DNA of 64,000 nucleotides from Turnera subulata (lineage: Eukaryota; Streptophyta; Magnoliopsida; Malpighiales; Passifloraceae). A program made the translations under genes and the position numbers. The stretch is from contig JAKUCV010001510.1 in assembly GCA_028386065.3 (NCBI GenBank), positions 11,424-75,423 of the forward strand, in the 5' to 3' direction. The notes under the pieces are model-generated. The model saw only the letters and a list, made by a program, of their open reading frames with translations, was not told the DNA's origin and ran no database searches. Shown here piece after piece: positions 12,801 to 24,313 of this stretch; position 1 is the first letter of the stretch, and each line of letters opens with the position of its first letter.

Positions 12801-13594
12801 TTTTGTCTGCTAGATGGTAAGTTAGGGTGACCTCCCTGTGGCCTCTCAAGTATTTCCTTATCCTGATTTAGCTAATGTCAAATGAGTTAAACAATATTTA
12901 GGCATATGATTGAAAGCTGAAAGTTCATGTCTGAACTATACAATATTTACCATGTCCGAGAATGAATGGATAAGGCTGGTTTTGTAGCTTTAGGGTGGCA
13001 TCTCATTCTTATCATGTGAATTAAGTGATTTCACATAGAAGGCATATTTTCTTTTCCTCTTCATTTGTTCAGCTAAATGCCACTTCCAAATTCTGAAATT
13101 GTAAACTGAAATTCAAGAGCTGCAGTTGCACTATCTTAGTATTTGAGTTGAAACTGACTTCTACATTTTGCTTTAACACTAGAATGCAGCTGCAGGTGGA
13201 TTGTTCTTGTGTTATTATATTTTCTGCCTATCATTTTGGGTGATTGGAAATATCATGTATCTGATGCAAATTATCTCAGGTAAAAGGACTTTTGAAAGAG
13301 AAGAAGTTAGAGATGCTGGTTGATCCTGATCTCCAGAACAAATATGTGGAAGCTGAGGTGGAGCAACTTATCCAGGTTGCCCTGCTTTGTACACAAGGCT
13401 CTCCTATGGAGCGGCCTAAGATGTCAGAAGTGGTGAGAATGCTTGAAGGTGATGGTTTAGCGGAAAGATGGGATGAATGGCAAAAGGTGGAAGTCCTTCG
13501 ACAAGAGGTGGAACTTGCCCCTCATCCTAATTCTGATTGGATTGTTGACTCAACAGAAAATCTGCACGCAGTTGAGTTATCTGGTCCAAGGTGA
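6854..13594 (+). CDS. SERK: SERK1/SERK2-type LRR receptor-like kinase, 11 exons
   Basis: Somatic embryogenesis receptor kinase, a plasma-membrane co-receptor for brassinosteroid, peptide and immune receptors. Exons: 6854-6950, 7995-8127, 8253-8324, 9720-9863, 10410-10481, 10581-10652, 10734-10846, 11570-11701, 11791-12132, 12291-12685, 13280-13594. They give 628 residues, the usual SERK1/2 length and exon number. Domains: signal peptide (about 1-28), SERK N-terminal LRR cap, five LRRs whose exons are 72 or 144 bases, Ser-Pro-Pro hinge (about 200-233), one membrane span (about 240-262), and kinase with GRGGFG (312-317), Lys333 in VAVK, HRD 430-432 (an RD kinase), DFG 450-452 and APE. The C-terminus is SGPR. 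All key residues are present and the gene looks intact. SERK1 versus SERK2 is not decidable by eye. Confidence 0.96.
7232..7386. repeat. Tandem duplication in SERK intron 1
   Basis: Two adjacent copies of about 78 bases (7232-7311 and 7312-7386) share AAGTCATGTAATTTCAATGT, TTGGTCTTG and CTGCAGCAAAGGCATT with a few differences. They lie in the first SERK intron and do not affect the coding sequence. Confidence 0.8.
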
Positions 13595-14377
13595 CCCCCC
13601 CAGCACAGTTGCAAGTAAAGAAGGGATTAGTCACCATTTATTTTTTATCATAATTTTTATCCCCCTCTTTTCTTTTTCTGTTTCTTTTTTTTTATTGGAA
13701 GATGTATCCTGATTGTAGCCTTATGTAAGTCACCTTGTATTGTATTCATTACCTTTGTGCATACGAGTCGCTTTGTTTGGGGGGTGCAAGTTGTATGCCA
13801 TCTGCTGCCATTTAGGATTCCTATTGTTTTTGCATAGGTGTGTAGCCAAGGCAGTTACTCTTTTGTGCACCTCTACTTTTCACTCTCATTCCGAAAATCT
13901 TTTGGTAAGTTGAGCAATGGCCTTGAGTAGTGAATTCTTTGAAATGAAGTATATAATTAGAGGATGTCTTGCAAAATCATTGAGTGTTTAATTCAACTGA
14001 TGTGCAAAATCTCAGATCCCTGGAGCATTACGTGTGTGGAAGTTTGAGTTCAATCGTCGAACTTCAATAAGTTGGTGCTGATGGATGTTCGGTTTGTAAT
14101 GTTGAGATAGAAATTTGGTGTCCGATCCTAGGATGGCAAATTTCCAGTTGTTGCTAAGTGTATCTGTTAGTTTTCTCTTAATAGTTAGTAGTGTGGGTTT
14201 GAGCTATGCAGGTGCTGTCAATTGTCATACTGCAAATACTCTGTTTTCTTGCTCGAGAGCAACAAAAGTGCAGACATCTTGCATTAGTAATCTAGCATTT
14301 TCTGTGCATCGCTTCACAATGTTAAATTTTTACAATAAAAGGTAAAAACTTTGACATTAAAAAAAGAAAAAAATAAC
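13595..14377. other. SERK 3' region and spacer
   Basis: Holds the presumed 3' UTR of the SERK gene (T-rich stretch at 13640-13700). A short ORF at 14136-14345 starts with a signal-peptide-like hydrophobic segment (MANFQLLLSVSVSFLLIVSS) and has four cysteines. It resembles no family I can name, and I do not call it a gene. Confidence 0.4.
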
Positions 14378-14546
14378 GTATTCTATTCAGGATTTGCACA
14401 AACACACCAATCGTCAACATTAATCTAACCCGGGTTGGCCAATCTATAAACTACTTATTGCATTAATAAAGTCTATAAACAATTCTTTATCCAGAAAAAA
14501 AAAAAAAAAGAGAGAAAGAATTCAATGAACAACCATCTCCAAGTCA

Positions 14547-14783
14547 TCATAATCGACTGTAAGAAAAAAGCTCCTCTTCCATAGCGATCAAGCCCAGATA
14601 AAGTAAGGAAGAAATCTGATGATACACATGGCTGGACCCGGCAAGAACCTTTCCTTGTTGTACAAACATTCGATGGAGTCCCATGCATATACATACAACA
14701 ACCATTATAGAAACAATCCAAATCAGCAGCATAAGAGCATTCCAAATCAGCAGCATGAGAGCATTAATGTTTGAGAGATCCAT
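14547..14783 (-). CDS. Small predicted membrane protein, copy A (78 residues)
   Basis: The start is MDLSNINALMLLIW. A duplicated LMLLIW motif and a strongly hydrophobic stretch (about residues 8-35) predict one membrane span, followed by a polar C-terminal half with SSHVYHQISSLLYLG and ending FSYSRL. The same ORF exists at 36747-36974; the copies differ by 4 base substitutions, 3 of them synonymous, plus one 9-base in-frame indel. A TA-rich tract (14942-14952) lies about 160 bases upstream of the start in both copies and could be a TATA box. I recognise no family. Coding status is inferred from frame conservation only. Confidence 0.45.
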   Translation of the reverse strand: MDLSNINALMLLIWNALMLLIWIVSIMVVVCICMGLHRMFVQQGKVLAGSSHVYHQISSLLYLGLIAMEEELFSYSRL

Positions 14784-15218
14784 GGCGATGCTTGTTTGAT
14801 GGTCTTGGCTGCTGCTAGTACTTTTAATATTCCTTACAATGGTTTCAAAAAAGCTCGAGGAATTGAGGAATTAATTGATAGGAGAAGGTTGAAATCGTGA
14901 TGTGTTAATTTTTGTGATAGTTGATTATAACCTTGCTACACATATATATATAGGATTCCCACCGACTCTTTATTATTAATGTTTCTCCAACTAGGTTTGG
15001 GATTCCTACATTCTTAGGGTTTTCTTATGTAATACAAACACCGTGAGTGAGTCGGTTAAATTGGTCAGTTTCATCAACACACACATATATATGTATACTT
15101 AACACAAGAGCTTAACGCACAGTTAATGACTTTATAATGTAAAAGCAATATATATATTATATAGTGATCACTTTGTTTTGTGTTAAGTACAGAATTTGGA
15201 TAGATAACCCAGCAACCA

Positions 15219-15289
15219 GCACCAGTGGTCTAGTGGTAGATTAGTACCCTGCCACGGTACAGACCCGGGTTCAATTCCCAGCTGGTGCA
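15219..15289 (+). tRNA. tRNA-Gly (GCC), copy A, probably decaying
   Basis: A 71-base cloverleaf: 7-bp acceptor stem GCACCAG/CTGGTGC with discriminator A, anticodon stem GTACC/GGTAC, loop CTGCCAC, anticodon GCC at 15251-15253. Compared with the usual plant tRNA-Gly it has a T-stem change (CCCAG for CCCGG) that makes a C-A mismatch, a T-loop change (TTCAATT) and a D-arm change. A 23-base unit covering its 3' end is tandemly repeated (15273-15295 and 15296-15318). Function is doubtful. Confidence 0.8.
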
Positions 15290-15594
15290 ACCACTAATTC
15301 CCAGCTGGTGCAACCACTCATTAGGCCGTGAATCGATAACATTTTTTTTTTCAGTAAATATGGGAGCTATAGCATGACCTATAAACTTCAAAAATTGAAC
15401 CTACTTCAGTGCTCTATAACATTTTTTTACACCTGCAGCCCCCAATATTGATCTCTCTACTCTAAATCTCATTGAGAATGTCGAAGGACTTGCTCTGTAG
15501 TACAGCTAATATAATCATTGATTTACATGCTGAAGGAACATGAACATATTTGAATAAGTTCAATTACTTCACACTCATGAGAACTGGTAGAAGA

Positions 15595-16129
15595 CCTAGT
15601 TCACTTATTTTTTTTCTGCCCAGTGGCTTCATCTTTATGGGATCGACTATGTAAGTGGTGGGGTGTTTGTATAGTTCTTACAGTGGCCTCCGCTGGTAGG
15701 ACTTCGCTGCTTTGAGCAAGCTTGGATGCTTCTTGGTTTAGCTATTTTATGGACCCTGTGGCTATCTAGAAATGCCAAAGTGTTTTCTCAACAGCCTGTG
15801 CATGTTGATCAACTTTTTGACCTTGCAGTTACCAGAGTATTTTGGTGGTTTAAGCTTCTTCACCCCCATTTCCCATATACTGTGGGGATGGTGCTTGCAT
15901 CCCTAGAACGATTTAGGGGTTGGAGTACAGGGGCAGCGGTTGTTATTAGATTCTCCAACTAAATTTTGTTACGATGTTTTAGACCAATAGGCGGTGTTGC
16001 AGCGCTGTTCTGGCTTTCAGCCTATGACAAACATTCTTTGTACATTCTTTGATTGTCAATCAACAATTCGCATAGTATCAAAAAAAAAAAATCACCGCCT
16101 TTCTGTTGGGTTGCAAAGAGAGTCGAAAC
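15595..16129 (+). mobile_element. 5'-truncated LINE fragment
   Basis: Encodes the end of a plant L1-type ORF2. Translations across frames show pieces of the zinc-binding reverse-transcriptase tail (CPVASSLWDRLCKWWG, AILWTLWLSRNAKVFSQQ), with stops. A poly-A tract lies at 16080-16091. The piece is flanked by a 13-base direct repeat, AACTGGTAGAAGA, at 15582-15594 and 16130-16142. About 38 bases lie between the poly-A and the right repeat. It interrupts the tail of segmental copy A. Confidence 0.75.
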
Positions 16130-16142
16130 AACTGGTAGAAGA

Positions 16143-16420
16143 AACGCCCACAGGGAATCAAAGAAACTTGTCAGCATAACAAACTTAGGAGATAAACATT
16201 AGAAAGCATACAAACTTCGCATAAAAAAGAAAGCATACAAACTTTAAAATATAAATAAAGAAATCCCTTAAGCCAAAGTCCATCATTTTTTAAAAGTATT
16301 AATTTTTTAATAAACTCTGGTCATGCACTACTTCTCCAATTTAAAAATACCCACATGGGTTGTTGATGATACAAAAATAGTTTTATTATGTAATGTTAAC
16401 AGCGATATTAGAATAATAAT
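16143..16420. other. Short spacer between two LINE insertions
   Basis: AT-rich, with one imperfect short duplication (variants of 'gaaagcatacaaactt' at 16201 and 16230). No gene seen. Confidence 0.5.
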
Positions 16421-16880
16421 AAAAAGTAATTGAGAAGAGAAACATGAGAGAGAGAGAAAGATCTAGAGAGAGGCTCTGCCCCCGCGTCCTAGGGAACAGA
16501 GTCCGGTCAGATCCACCGCTCCTAACAGTTCAACACCCTCACCTTCTGAGGCAGAGGACACTCCAGCTTCAACTGATGAGGATAGAAACACCAAAAAAGT
16601 GAGAATCCGTGAATCGGAGTTCCTGGAGAGCCAGTCAGTGGAAGTCGTCATGGCTTCCCAAGATTTGGAGCCCCCACCCAGAACCTCCTCTTCAAACCGC
16701 CTCAGATCCAGACACGACCAACACGGTGTTGACGAGTGACTCGATGAAGCAGGGGCCGAAGTCAAGCTACAAGGATATGGTCACCTCTGGTTCATCTGCT
16801 TTCACTACTAAGGACCCTGGGCGGAAGAAGGGGAACCGAAATTTGAGGACGGTGATGTAGTCATCTGTGATAGAGATGGT

Positions 16881-17612
16881 GTGAAAGTGGTGGAGCTCTC
16901 TGAGGCTTTCAAGGCTAGGCTAGAAAAGCCATGGAAGAGGGCTGTGGTTATTAAGTTGTTGGGAAGGCCAAATGGGTACCGAGCACTCCTTTTTCACCTT
17001 CAAACGTTGTGGAGGAACTGTGGCCCTTTTAAGGTCATAGATCTAGAGAGGAACTACTATGTGGTGAGATTTTGGGAAGAAAAAAACTACCAGAATGCCC
17101 TTTTGAATGGCCCTTGGATGATTTATGGTAACGCCTTGACCATCCAACCATGACATTATGACTTTAGGGCTTCCATTGACCGGATCTCATCAGCTGTGGT
17201 ATGGGTTCAATTTCCTGAGTTTCCTTTAGATAGATACCATTCAAGAGTTCTGTCGATGTTGGGGAATTGTGTGGGATCTACTGTGAGGGTTGATATTAAT
17301 ACAGAGAACCCAAATAGAGCCAAATTTGCCAAGGTTGCCGTATGTGTTGACCTTACTCAACCCCTGGCTGGAACTGTGTGTTTGGAGGGTGAAACGTTCC
17401 AGGTCAGAAATGAAGGCCTCCCTGATATTTGCTCTTCGTGTGGAAGGGTGGGTTATGACATAGTAGGATGCCCGGAGCTCCGACAGCAAACCCCCCTAGA
17501 GAACCAAGAGGGAAGGCCTATACCGTTAATAGAGAAGAGCGGAACTTCGGCCTCTGCCACTAGTGCTCAGAAGTTTTCAGACACGAAAGGGGCTTGGATG
17601 AACGCTCCATGA
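16881..17612 (+). pseudogene. LINE ORF1 remnant (DUF4283 / CCHC zinc knuckle)
   Basis: Two frames separated by a stop near 17151 carry the plant LINE ORF1 domain: PFKVIDLERNYYVVRFWEE, LLNGPWMIYGNALTIQP, then VVWVQFPEFPLDRYHSRVL, RVDINTENPNRAKFAKVAV, and a knuckle starting CSSCGRVGYDIVGCPE, where a normal knuckle His is replaced by Asp. The protein would bind RNA of the element. More ORF1-like sequence without a clear frame runs upstream to about 16480 and downstream to about 18350 (Pro/Thr/His-rich, low complexity). Confidence 0.8.
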
Positions 17613-18391
17613 AGGACTCGCAAGCCACTGAAGCGTCAAGCTAATGGGTCACCGGTAACCCCTCAATCATCGGCGGCAAAGGTTTCCACCAACAGGTTTC
17701 AGGCACTAGATGGTAAACAGGAGTTGGACCTAGGCTCAGATGGAATGATGGCCCATACCGTTGCTCCCCAACCTGTCCACCATACTACCCGCAACCAGGC
17801 TGACACTGGCCCAGTCAACACTTCTAAAATAAACCAATCCCCAAGCCCTCATAGGAAATCTATAGGCCCTTCAGCCAACCACATCAAGCCTATTGGGACC
17901 AATAGACAACCACTTAAAGACATTTCCAACAAAATCCCCCCAGCCCCAACCATAGGCCCACTCTGGTATCGGCCCTTCTACATCTAAATATAAACAAGTC
18001 TTTCCATCCAAGATCCAAACTTCCATCTCCCCTAACCATTTTGTGATTGTGTTGTCTGAGACTTCACACTCGCAACTAATCCCCTCTAGAGCTATACAAC
18101 CCCAGAAGACCACCTCTCCTGACCCTCAACCCGCCAACCCACTCCTTTCCCAGCAGGTACCACCTGACCCACCCATACCAGCCCACCATCCCACAACCCA
18201 CCCAAATATATAGAGGCATGATATAGAAATCGGTGTAGGACATAGGTCTACTGTTCTAGGTGATGCAATTGACTGGTGTAGAGATGAGGAGTCCAACTCC
18301 CAGAATGATGATGATGCCATGATGGTGGAGGCTCCCGCCTCTAAGCTGTTTTGATGTTCTGCGATATACGTGTCTTTGTATATATTTTTTT

Positions 18392-20949
18392 ATGACGATT
18401 CTTATCCTATGCTGGAATTGCCAGGGTGCTGGCAAGAAACAATTCTCGAGAATGCTCCGTGAGCTGTGTAGGGAGCATAAACCAGAAGTGGTGGTGGTGG
18501 TTGAACCTAGGCTGAGTGGTGATAGAGCAAGAAGGGTGATTAGAAGGTTACCGTTCTCTAATTCTCATCGTATTGAAGCGAAAGGTTTTGCAGGGGGTTC
18601 TGGGTGTTATGGAATGAGGAGGTGGCAACTGTGGAAATCCCCTATAATCATAACCAGTTCCTTCATCTTAGACTTTTTGGCTCCTGTGGCTCCTTCCTGT
18701 TCACTGCAGTATATGCGAGCCCGCAGGAGTATTGGCGGCGTTTTTTGTGGCAGAACCTGATGATTTTGGCCTCTAAGATCACTGAGCCTTGGCTTCTCGG
18801 TAGTGATTTCAATGCAGTACTCTTGGGTCAAGAACAGAAAGATAAGTTTGGTAGACAGGGCTTTTCTAACAAGAAATTCCAGGAGACTGTTTCTTTGACT
18901 AAATTGATTGATGTTGGGTACTCGAGCAGCCAATTTACTTGGAAAAGAGGGAGGCAGCAGGCGAGATTGGACAGTTTTTTTTGTAATAAGGCTTGGAGAA
19001 TTCTCTATGTAGAGGCCTCGGTAGCACATCTGTCGTACGTCTGTTCTGATCACAGACCCATTTTCATCCGAATTGAAGGTCTGCCCCCCTCCACGGATCA
19101 ACCGTCCTTTTGGGTTCCTTGTTGCATGGATGTCCCATCCGGACTGTAGTGAAGGGAGCCTGGACGGAAGGCATGGATTTTTTAGATGCGGCTCAAGAGT
19201 TCACTCATACAGTACAAGAGTGGAACAAAACCGTTTTCGGGAATATTCTCAGGAAGAAGAGCAAATTCTCGATAGACTAGCAGCCATTCAGCGTTTCCTT
19301 GAATTCAGACCATCCGACTTCCTCTCCCAATTGGAGTCTGACTTAAGGATGGAACTGGACAGCTTATTGATCCAGGAAGAACTGCTTTGGGCCCAAAAAG
19401 CTCGATGTAAGTGGGTTGTGGAGGGAGACCGGAACACGGCTTACTTTCATGCCACTATCATTATTCAAAGGAGACGTAACAAGAATGAATCTCTCTTAGA
19501 TGATGATGGGGTATGGCAGTCTGATGCGTCGACCCTAAAAGACATGGCCCTCTCTTATTTTCAAGTCCTATTCAGGGAAGAGGGTCAACTCCCATGGCTG
19601 TTTGGCATTGAAAACAAATTCCCAGTGTTGGAGGAACACCGGTTCACGGATCTTCTTCCTCCTATGACAGAGGAGGAGATTAAATTATGTGTCAAACAAA
19701 TGGGACCCCTAAAGGTACCGGGCCCGGATGGCATCCATGCTATTTTCTACCAGGAAAAATGGGACAGTGTAGGGGCTAGCATGTGTAAATTGATTTCAAA
19801 TGTATTTTTTACAGGTTGGTGGGATGACAAAATAAATGAAACTCTTATAGTCCTAATCCCAAAGCTCGAGAAACTAGAGAGGATAACTCAATTTAGACTA
19901 ATTGGTCTTTGTAACGTGGTTTACAAGGTGATCACAAAGTTAATCATCGGCAGAACCTCTCTTGGGAGAACTTGTGGCGCCTATGCAATCTAGCTTTGTC
20001 ACGGGGCATCAAATAACCGACAATATTGCAATTGTACAGGAGGTGGTTCATTCAATGAGGAGGAAGAAGAGCAAGTCAGGTTTTATGGCAATCAAGATAG
20101 ATTTGGAGAAAGTCTACGATAGGCTTCGCTGGTCTTTTTATTGAGGAAACCTTACTATTGGCAGGTTTCCCAGATAGCTTGGTGGGTATAATTATGAAAT
20201 GCATTTCGACCTCTTCCTTGCGAGTCTGTTGAAATGGGGAAGCCACGGATTCTTTTCGTCCATCTAGGGGTATTCGGCAAGGCGACCCAATCTCTCCGTA
20301 TATTTTTGTCTTGTGTATGGAGAGGTTGGGTCACCTTGTGTCCCTAGCTGTCACTAAGAAGGAGTGGAAACCCATTGCTTTGAGTAGAGGAGGACCTAAG
20401 CTTTCGCATCTTTTCTTCGCGGATGACCTGTTGCTAATTGCAGTGGCATCTCGGGATCAAATCCAAGTCATTGGCAGTTTTTTGGATATCTTTTTTGGCT
20501 TGTCTGGTCAAAAAGTGAGTAAGGAGAAGTCCAAAATCTGTTTTTCCAGCAACATTCCCGAAAATTATGCCCAGGAAATCTGTGCTGACTTCGGGTTCCA
20601 GTTAACTAAGGATCTCGGTCGGCATCTCGATGTTCCCATCCTACACACCAGAGTAACCAAAAGGACTTATGCCTACCTTGTGGATAAAGCGAAGCAAAAG
20701 TTAGGGGGATGGAAGGTTGGTCGGCTTTCACTTGCTGGGCTCATCACCCTCACCAAATCAGTTATGTCCTCATTACCTATCTACACAATGCAAACGGCTC
20801 GCTTGGCTAGAGCCACATGTGATGAGATTGATAAACTGAGCCGCAATTTGTGTGGGGCTCTACGACTGACCGAAGGAAAGTTCATCTTGTGGGGTGGAAC
20901 AAAATTTTTCAGCCCAGAGATTGTGGGGGACTTGGCCTGCGAAGACTGA
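18392..20949 (+). pseudogene. LINE ORF2, endonuclease and reverse transcriptase part
   Basis: Endonuclease: ILCWNCQGAG at the start, GSDFNAV near 18800-18825 and SDHRPIFIR near 19047-19070, in two frames. Reverse transcriptase: VPGPDGIHAIFYQEKW, NETLIVLIPK, FMAIKIDLEKVYDRLRW (then a stop at 20142), and HLFFADDLLLI with the catalytic Asp pair intact near 20420. At least three frame changes (near 18600, 19100 and 19970-20000) and one further stop break it. The reading is resumed beyond the Copia insertion at 25878. Confidence 0.85.
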
Positions 20950-21008
20950 GGCTACTCAACGATGCACTATCCATGAAACTAGCCTGGAAAGACTGTTCTG
21001 ATTTAGAT

Positions 21009-21253
21009 TAAAGACACAACAGGTTTAGGGTTTGTGAATTGGATACCAAATATGGTACCACTGTGGTGTTGTTATATTGACATAGACAGTGTTACAGTTT
21101 CACGTAAAGACTCAAGGAGATACATGATAGAAATCCTATCTAGGTACATGATAAGAATCCTAACAATATATGATTACTATGCTACCTATCAGTATATCAG
21201 GTTGTTACAAATGATATGCAGAAGAGATAAGTCCCACATATAGATTATCTCCA
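21009..21253 (-). repeat. 3' LTR of the nested Copia element
   Basis: Direct repeat of 25631-25875. The end next to the LINE is uncertain by a few bases. On the minus strand the LTR starts TGGAGATAATC but ends CTTTA rather than the usual CA. Confidence 0.85.
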
Positions 21254-21269
21254 AGATCCCCCCGCAAAC

Positions 21270-22262
21270 TCAACCGGGGGTACCACGAAGGTTGAGTTTG
21301 TTCCTCAACTCCTGAAAACGTGTTGTTGCTAATGGCTTTGTAAGGATATCTGCAACCTGATCCTCTCCACTGATGAATTGAACTTGAAGCTTGCCTGTTG
21401 CGACCTGTTCTCGTACAAAGTGAAAATCGATCTCCACATGTTTGGTCCGCGCATTCAACACAGGATTGTGACTCAAAAAAGTTGCTCCTAAATTATCACA
21501 CCATAGAATTGGTTTGGCTGCCGGCACCCCTAGCTCCGTCAATAACGTGGTAATCCACATTAATTCTGTCGTGCCATCAGCCATGGCCTTATATTCTGCT
21601 TCTGTAGAGGACCTGGCCACAGTTCGTTGTTTCCGGGAAGCCCAGGTTAGGAGATTTCCACCAAAGAAGACAAGAAATCCGGCTGTTGATTTCCTATCAT
21701 CCGGACATCCGGCCCAGTCAGCATCTGTGAACACTTGAACATCCATTCTTGATGTGCGATGAAGAGTGATGCCATAGGTTGCTGTATCTTTAAGATATCG
21801 GAGTATTCGTTTGACAGCTACAAGATGAGTCTGAGTTGGGGCATTCATGAATTGACTGACCTTGCTTACTGCAAATGAAATATCAGGTCTCGTGATGGCC
21901 AAGTATTGCAATGATCCTACCAATTGTCGATACATAGTTGAATCAGGCAAGAGTTCACCATCAGCTTTCTGGAGTTTAATAGTTGTGGCGGCGGGAGTAA
22001 GGACTGACTTGCAGGAGAGCATGCCTGCTTTCTGGAGAAGATCGTTGATATATTTAGTTTGTGTTAATGTAACACCTGCACCATTGTAGTTGACCTCAAT
22101 CCCAAGAAAATAAGCTGGTCGCCCTAGATTGCGTAAGGCAAAGGTGTTGCTCAGCCGTAGCAACAATGCATCAACAAAAGATGAGTTAGAGCCTGCAACA
22201 ATTATGTCATCTACATAGACCAAAATATAGACTTGAACTCCTGCGTGATTATAGATGAGCAA
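21270..22262 (-). pseudogene. Copia reverse transcriptase end and RNase H
   Basis: Continues the same frame after the TAG. It has the polymerase motif YILVYVDDIIVAGS with both catalytic Asp residues, then YRQLVGSLQYLAITRPDISF and the Copia RNase H (DADWAGCPDDRKSTAGF, SSTEAEYKAMADGTTE, NPVLNARTKHVEIDFHFVRE, ILTKPLATTRF). It stops shortly before the purine tract and 3' LTR. Confidence 0.92.
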
Positions 22263-22307
22263 GGAGGGATCAGATTTTGAAATAGCGAACCCTTGACTGC
22301 GAAGAAA

Positions 22308-24122
22308 CTATGTAAGCCTAGAGTACCATGCACGGGGTGCTTGTTTTAAACCATATAATGACTTCTTCAACAAACATACATGCCTCGGTTTGGAAGAGTC
22401 CACAAATCCCTGTGGCTGAACCATGTAGACCTGTTCCCGCAAGGTGCCATGAAGAAAGGCATTCCGTATGTCTAACTGATTGAGAGACCAATTGCGAGAG
22501 ATAGCAAGAGCAAGAACCAGCCAAATTGTTGCAGGTTTGACTACTGGACTGAATGTCTCCTGAAAATCTATCCCTACTCGTTGATGAAAACCCTTTGCCA
22601 CCAAATGGGCCTTATATCTTTCAATACTGCCATCTGACTTTCTTTTTATTCTGTAGACCCATTTGCATCCAACAAGATTCATGCCGGGTTTGTAAGGAAC
22701 TAGACACCAAGTTTGATTCTTGATCAGTGCGTTCATTTCATCTACCATAGCATGACGCCATTCAGGGCTTTTATTGGCAATGGTGAAACACGTGGGCTCT
22801 TGCGGGTGTGATGTATGAACCTGAGCAATATGAGTGGAAGGAGAATAACGAGAAGGGGGTTGGCGAGTAGAACGAAGAGTCATTTTGTGTGTCCTAACAG
22901 GTTGTTGTGTTTGTGAGGAACTAGACTGGACAGGAGAAGCTATAGGATGTGGTGGACTTGATACGAAAGAGGACTCAGGTAGTTGTGATTGAGGAGAACT
23001 CAACTCGGAGGAGGCAGTATTAGAAGAGGACTCAGGCTGGACAAAGATTAGGTGTCGTTGTGTGAGAGGAGAAGAAATAGGAGTTGTAGAAGGGGAGGGT
23101 GCAGTAGGAGGAGTTTGTACCTGAGACAAATCAGATGGAGGTAGACCAGAAGACGTTGATTGCTGCACGTTGGGCAAAAGTACATGTAATGGCACCGAAA
23201 TCCAGTCACCATCAGGCTTATTATCCTTAGGCAAGACCTCTTGTTGAACAGAGTAAGGAAAAACTGACTCAATAAATTTTACGTGTCTAGCAATGTAGAA
23301 TCGACGAAGCTTCATATCATAACATCGATACCCAAGATGCGTATGGCTGTACCCTAAGAAGACACATGCAGTGGAGTGGAAATCAACTTTGTGTCGATTG
23401 TAAGGCCTTAGAAACGGGTAGCACAAGCACCCAAAAACCCGAAGAAATGAGTAATCAGGAGAAGTTTTATGAAGATATTGATAAGGCGATTGGTGTTTGG
23501 TAATCGGAGATGGCATACGATTAATCAAAAACACTGCAGTTTCAAAGGCAAAATGCCAAAATTTTTGCGGAACATTAGCAGTAGCTAAAAGAGTGAGACC
23601 TGTCTCGACAATGTGTCGATGGCGTCTTTCAACTGCCCCTTGTTGCTCATGGGTATGAGGGCACATTATTCGGTGTTCAATTCCATGATTTTGGAAAAAT
23701 TTATTCAACTTCCTATACTCTCCTCCCCAATCACTTTGGATGGCCTTGATTTGGGTATCAAATTGTTTCTCTACACGTTTCTGAAAGAATCGAAAAATAT
23801 TGAACACCTCAGACTTATACTGAATTGGGAAAAACCAAATATACTTGCTAAAATCATCAACAAATAAAACATAATATTTGTGTCCATCACAACTCGGATG
23901 AGGAGAAGGACCCCAAACATCCGTGTAGACTAGTTCAAGAGGGCGTGTAGCCCGATTATTGGAAACAGGAAGATGAGTTCTAGACAATTTTCCTAAGGGA
24001 CAATGTAGACAAGGACAATGACTCGATGATGATAAGACAGGAAGGCCTTGACTGCGTAGGATTTGTTGCTGTATGCGAGCCTGAGGGTGCCCAAGACGCC
24101 TGTGCCAAACAGAAGAATCCAC
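22308..24122 (-). pseudogene. Copia integrase and first part of reverse transcriptase
   Basis: Integrase zinc-binding region ([17 protein letters not shown]) and catalytic core ([46 protein letters not shown]). A Ser/Pro/Gln-rich linker follows, then the reverse transcriptase start ([69 protein letters not shown]). It ends at an in-frame TAG at 22308-22310, which separates it from the rest of the polymerase in the same frame. The reading frame is open upstream to the gag frameshift. Confidence 0.92.
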
Positions 24123-24313
24123 ACGTACAGCAAGAAACGCTTCTAGTCGCCTCTTTATTGAATGAGAATCAAACTGATAAAGGCCATTAAGGCTCGGCCC
24201 GGTGAGAATAGTTCTCCTGGTGACCTGGTCCTTGACACAAAAATGATTAGGGAAGAACTCAAAAAAGACTCCATTATCCTGAGTAAACTTTTGTACTGAG
24301 AGAAGTGACTTAG

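Larger units (their letters stand above)
14378..15581. repeat. Segmental duplication, copy A
   Basis: Matches 36581-38405 in the same orientation at high identity, starting at GTATTCTATTCAGG. Shared parts are a leading spacer, a small minus-strand ORF with its upstream TATA-like tract, a tRNA-Gly, and a later block beginning near GGGAGCTATAGCATGACCT and running through TCATTGAGAATGTC and CATGCTGAAGGAACATGAAC. Compared with copy B it lacks about 600 bases after the tRNA. It ends where a LINE fragment has inserted. Confidence 0.85.

Noticed and set aside
14136..14345. Signal-peptide-like ORF downstream of SERK
   Set aside because: No family match, no conserved partner, and cysteine spacing fits no known secreted peptide class.
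14473..14745. Overlapping minus-strand ORF starting MECSYAADLDCF
   Set aside because: Between the two duplicate copies most substitutions are replacements in this frame but silent in the 14547-14783 frame.
18607..19101. 164-codon minus-strand ORF
   Set aside because: Shadow of the LINE endonuclease on the plus strand.
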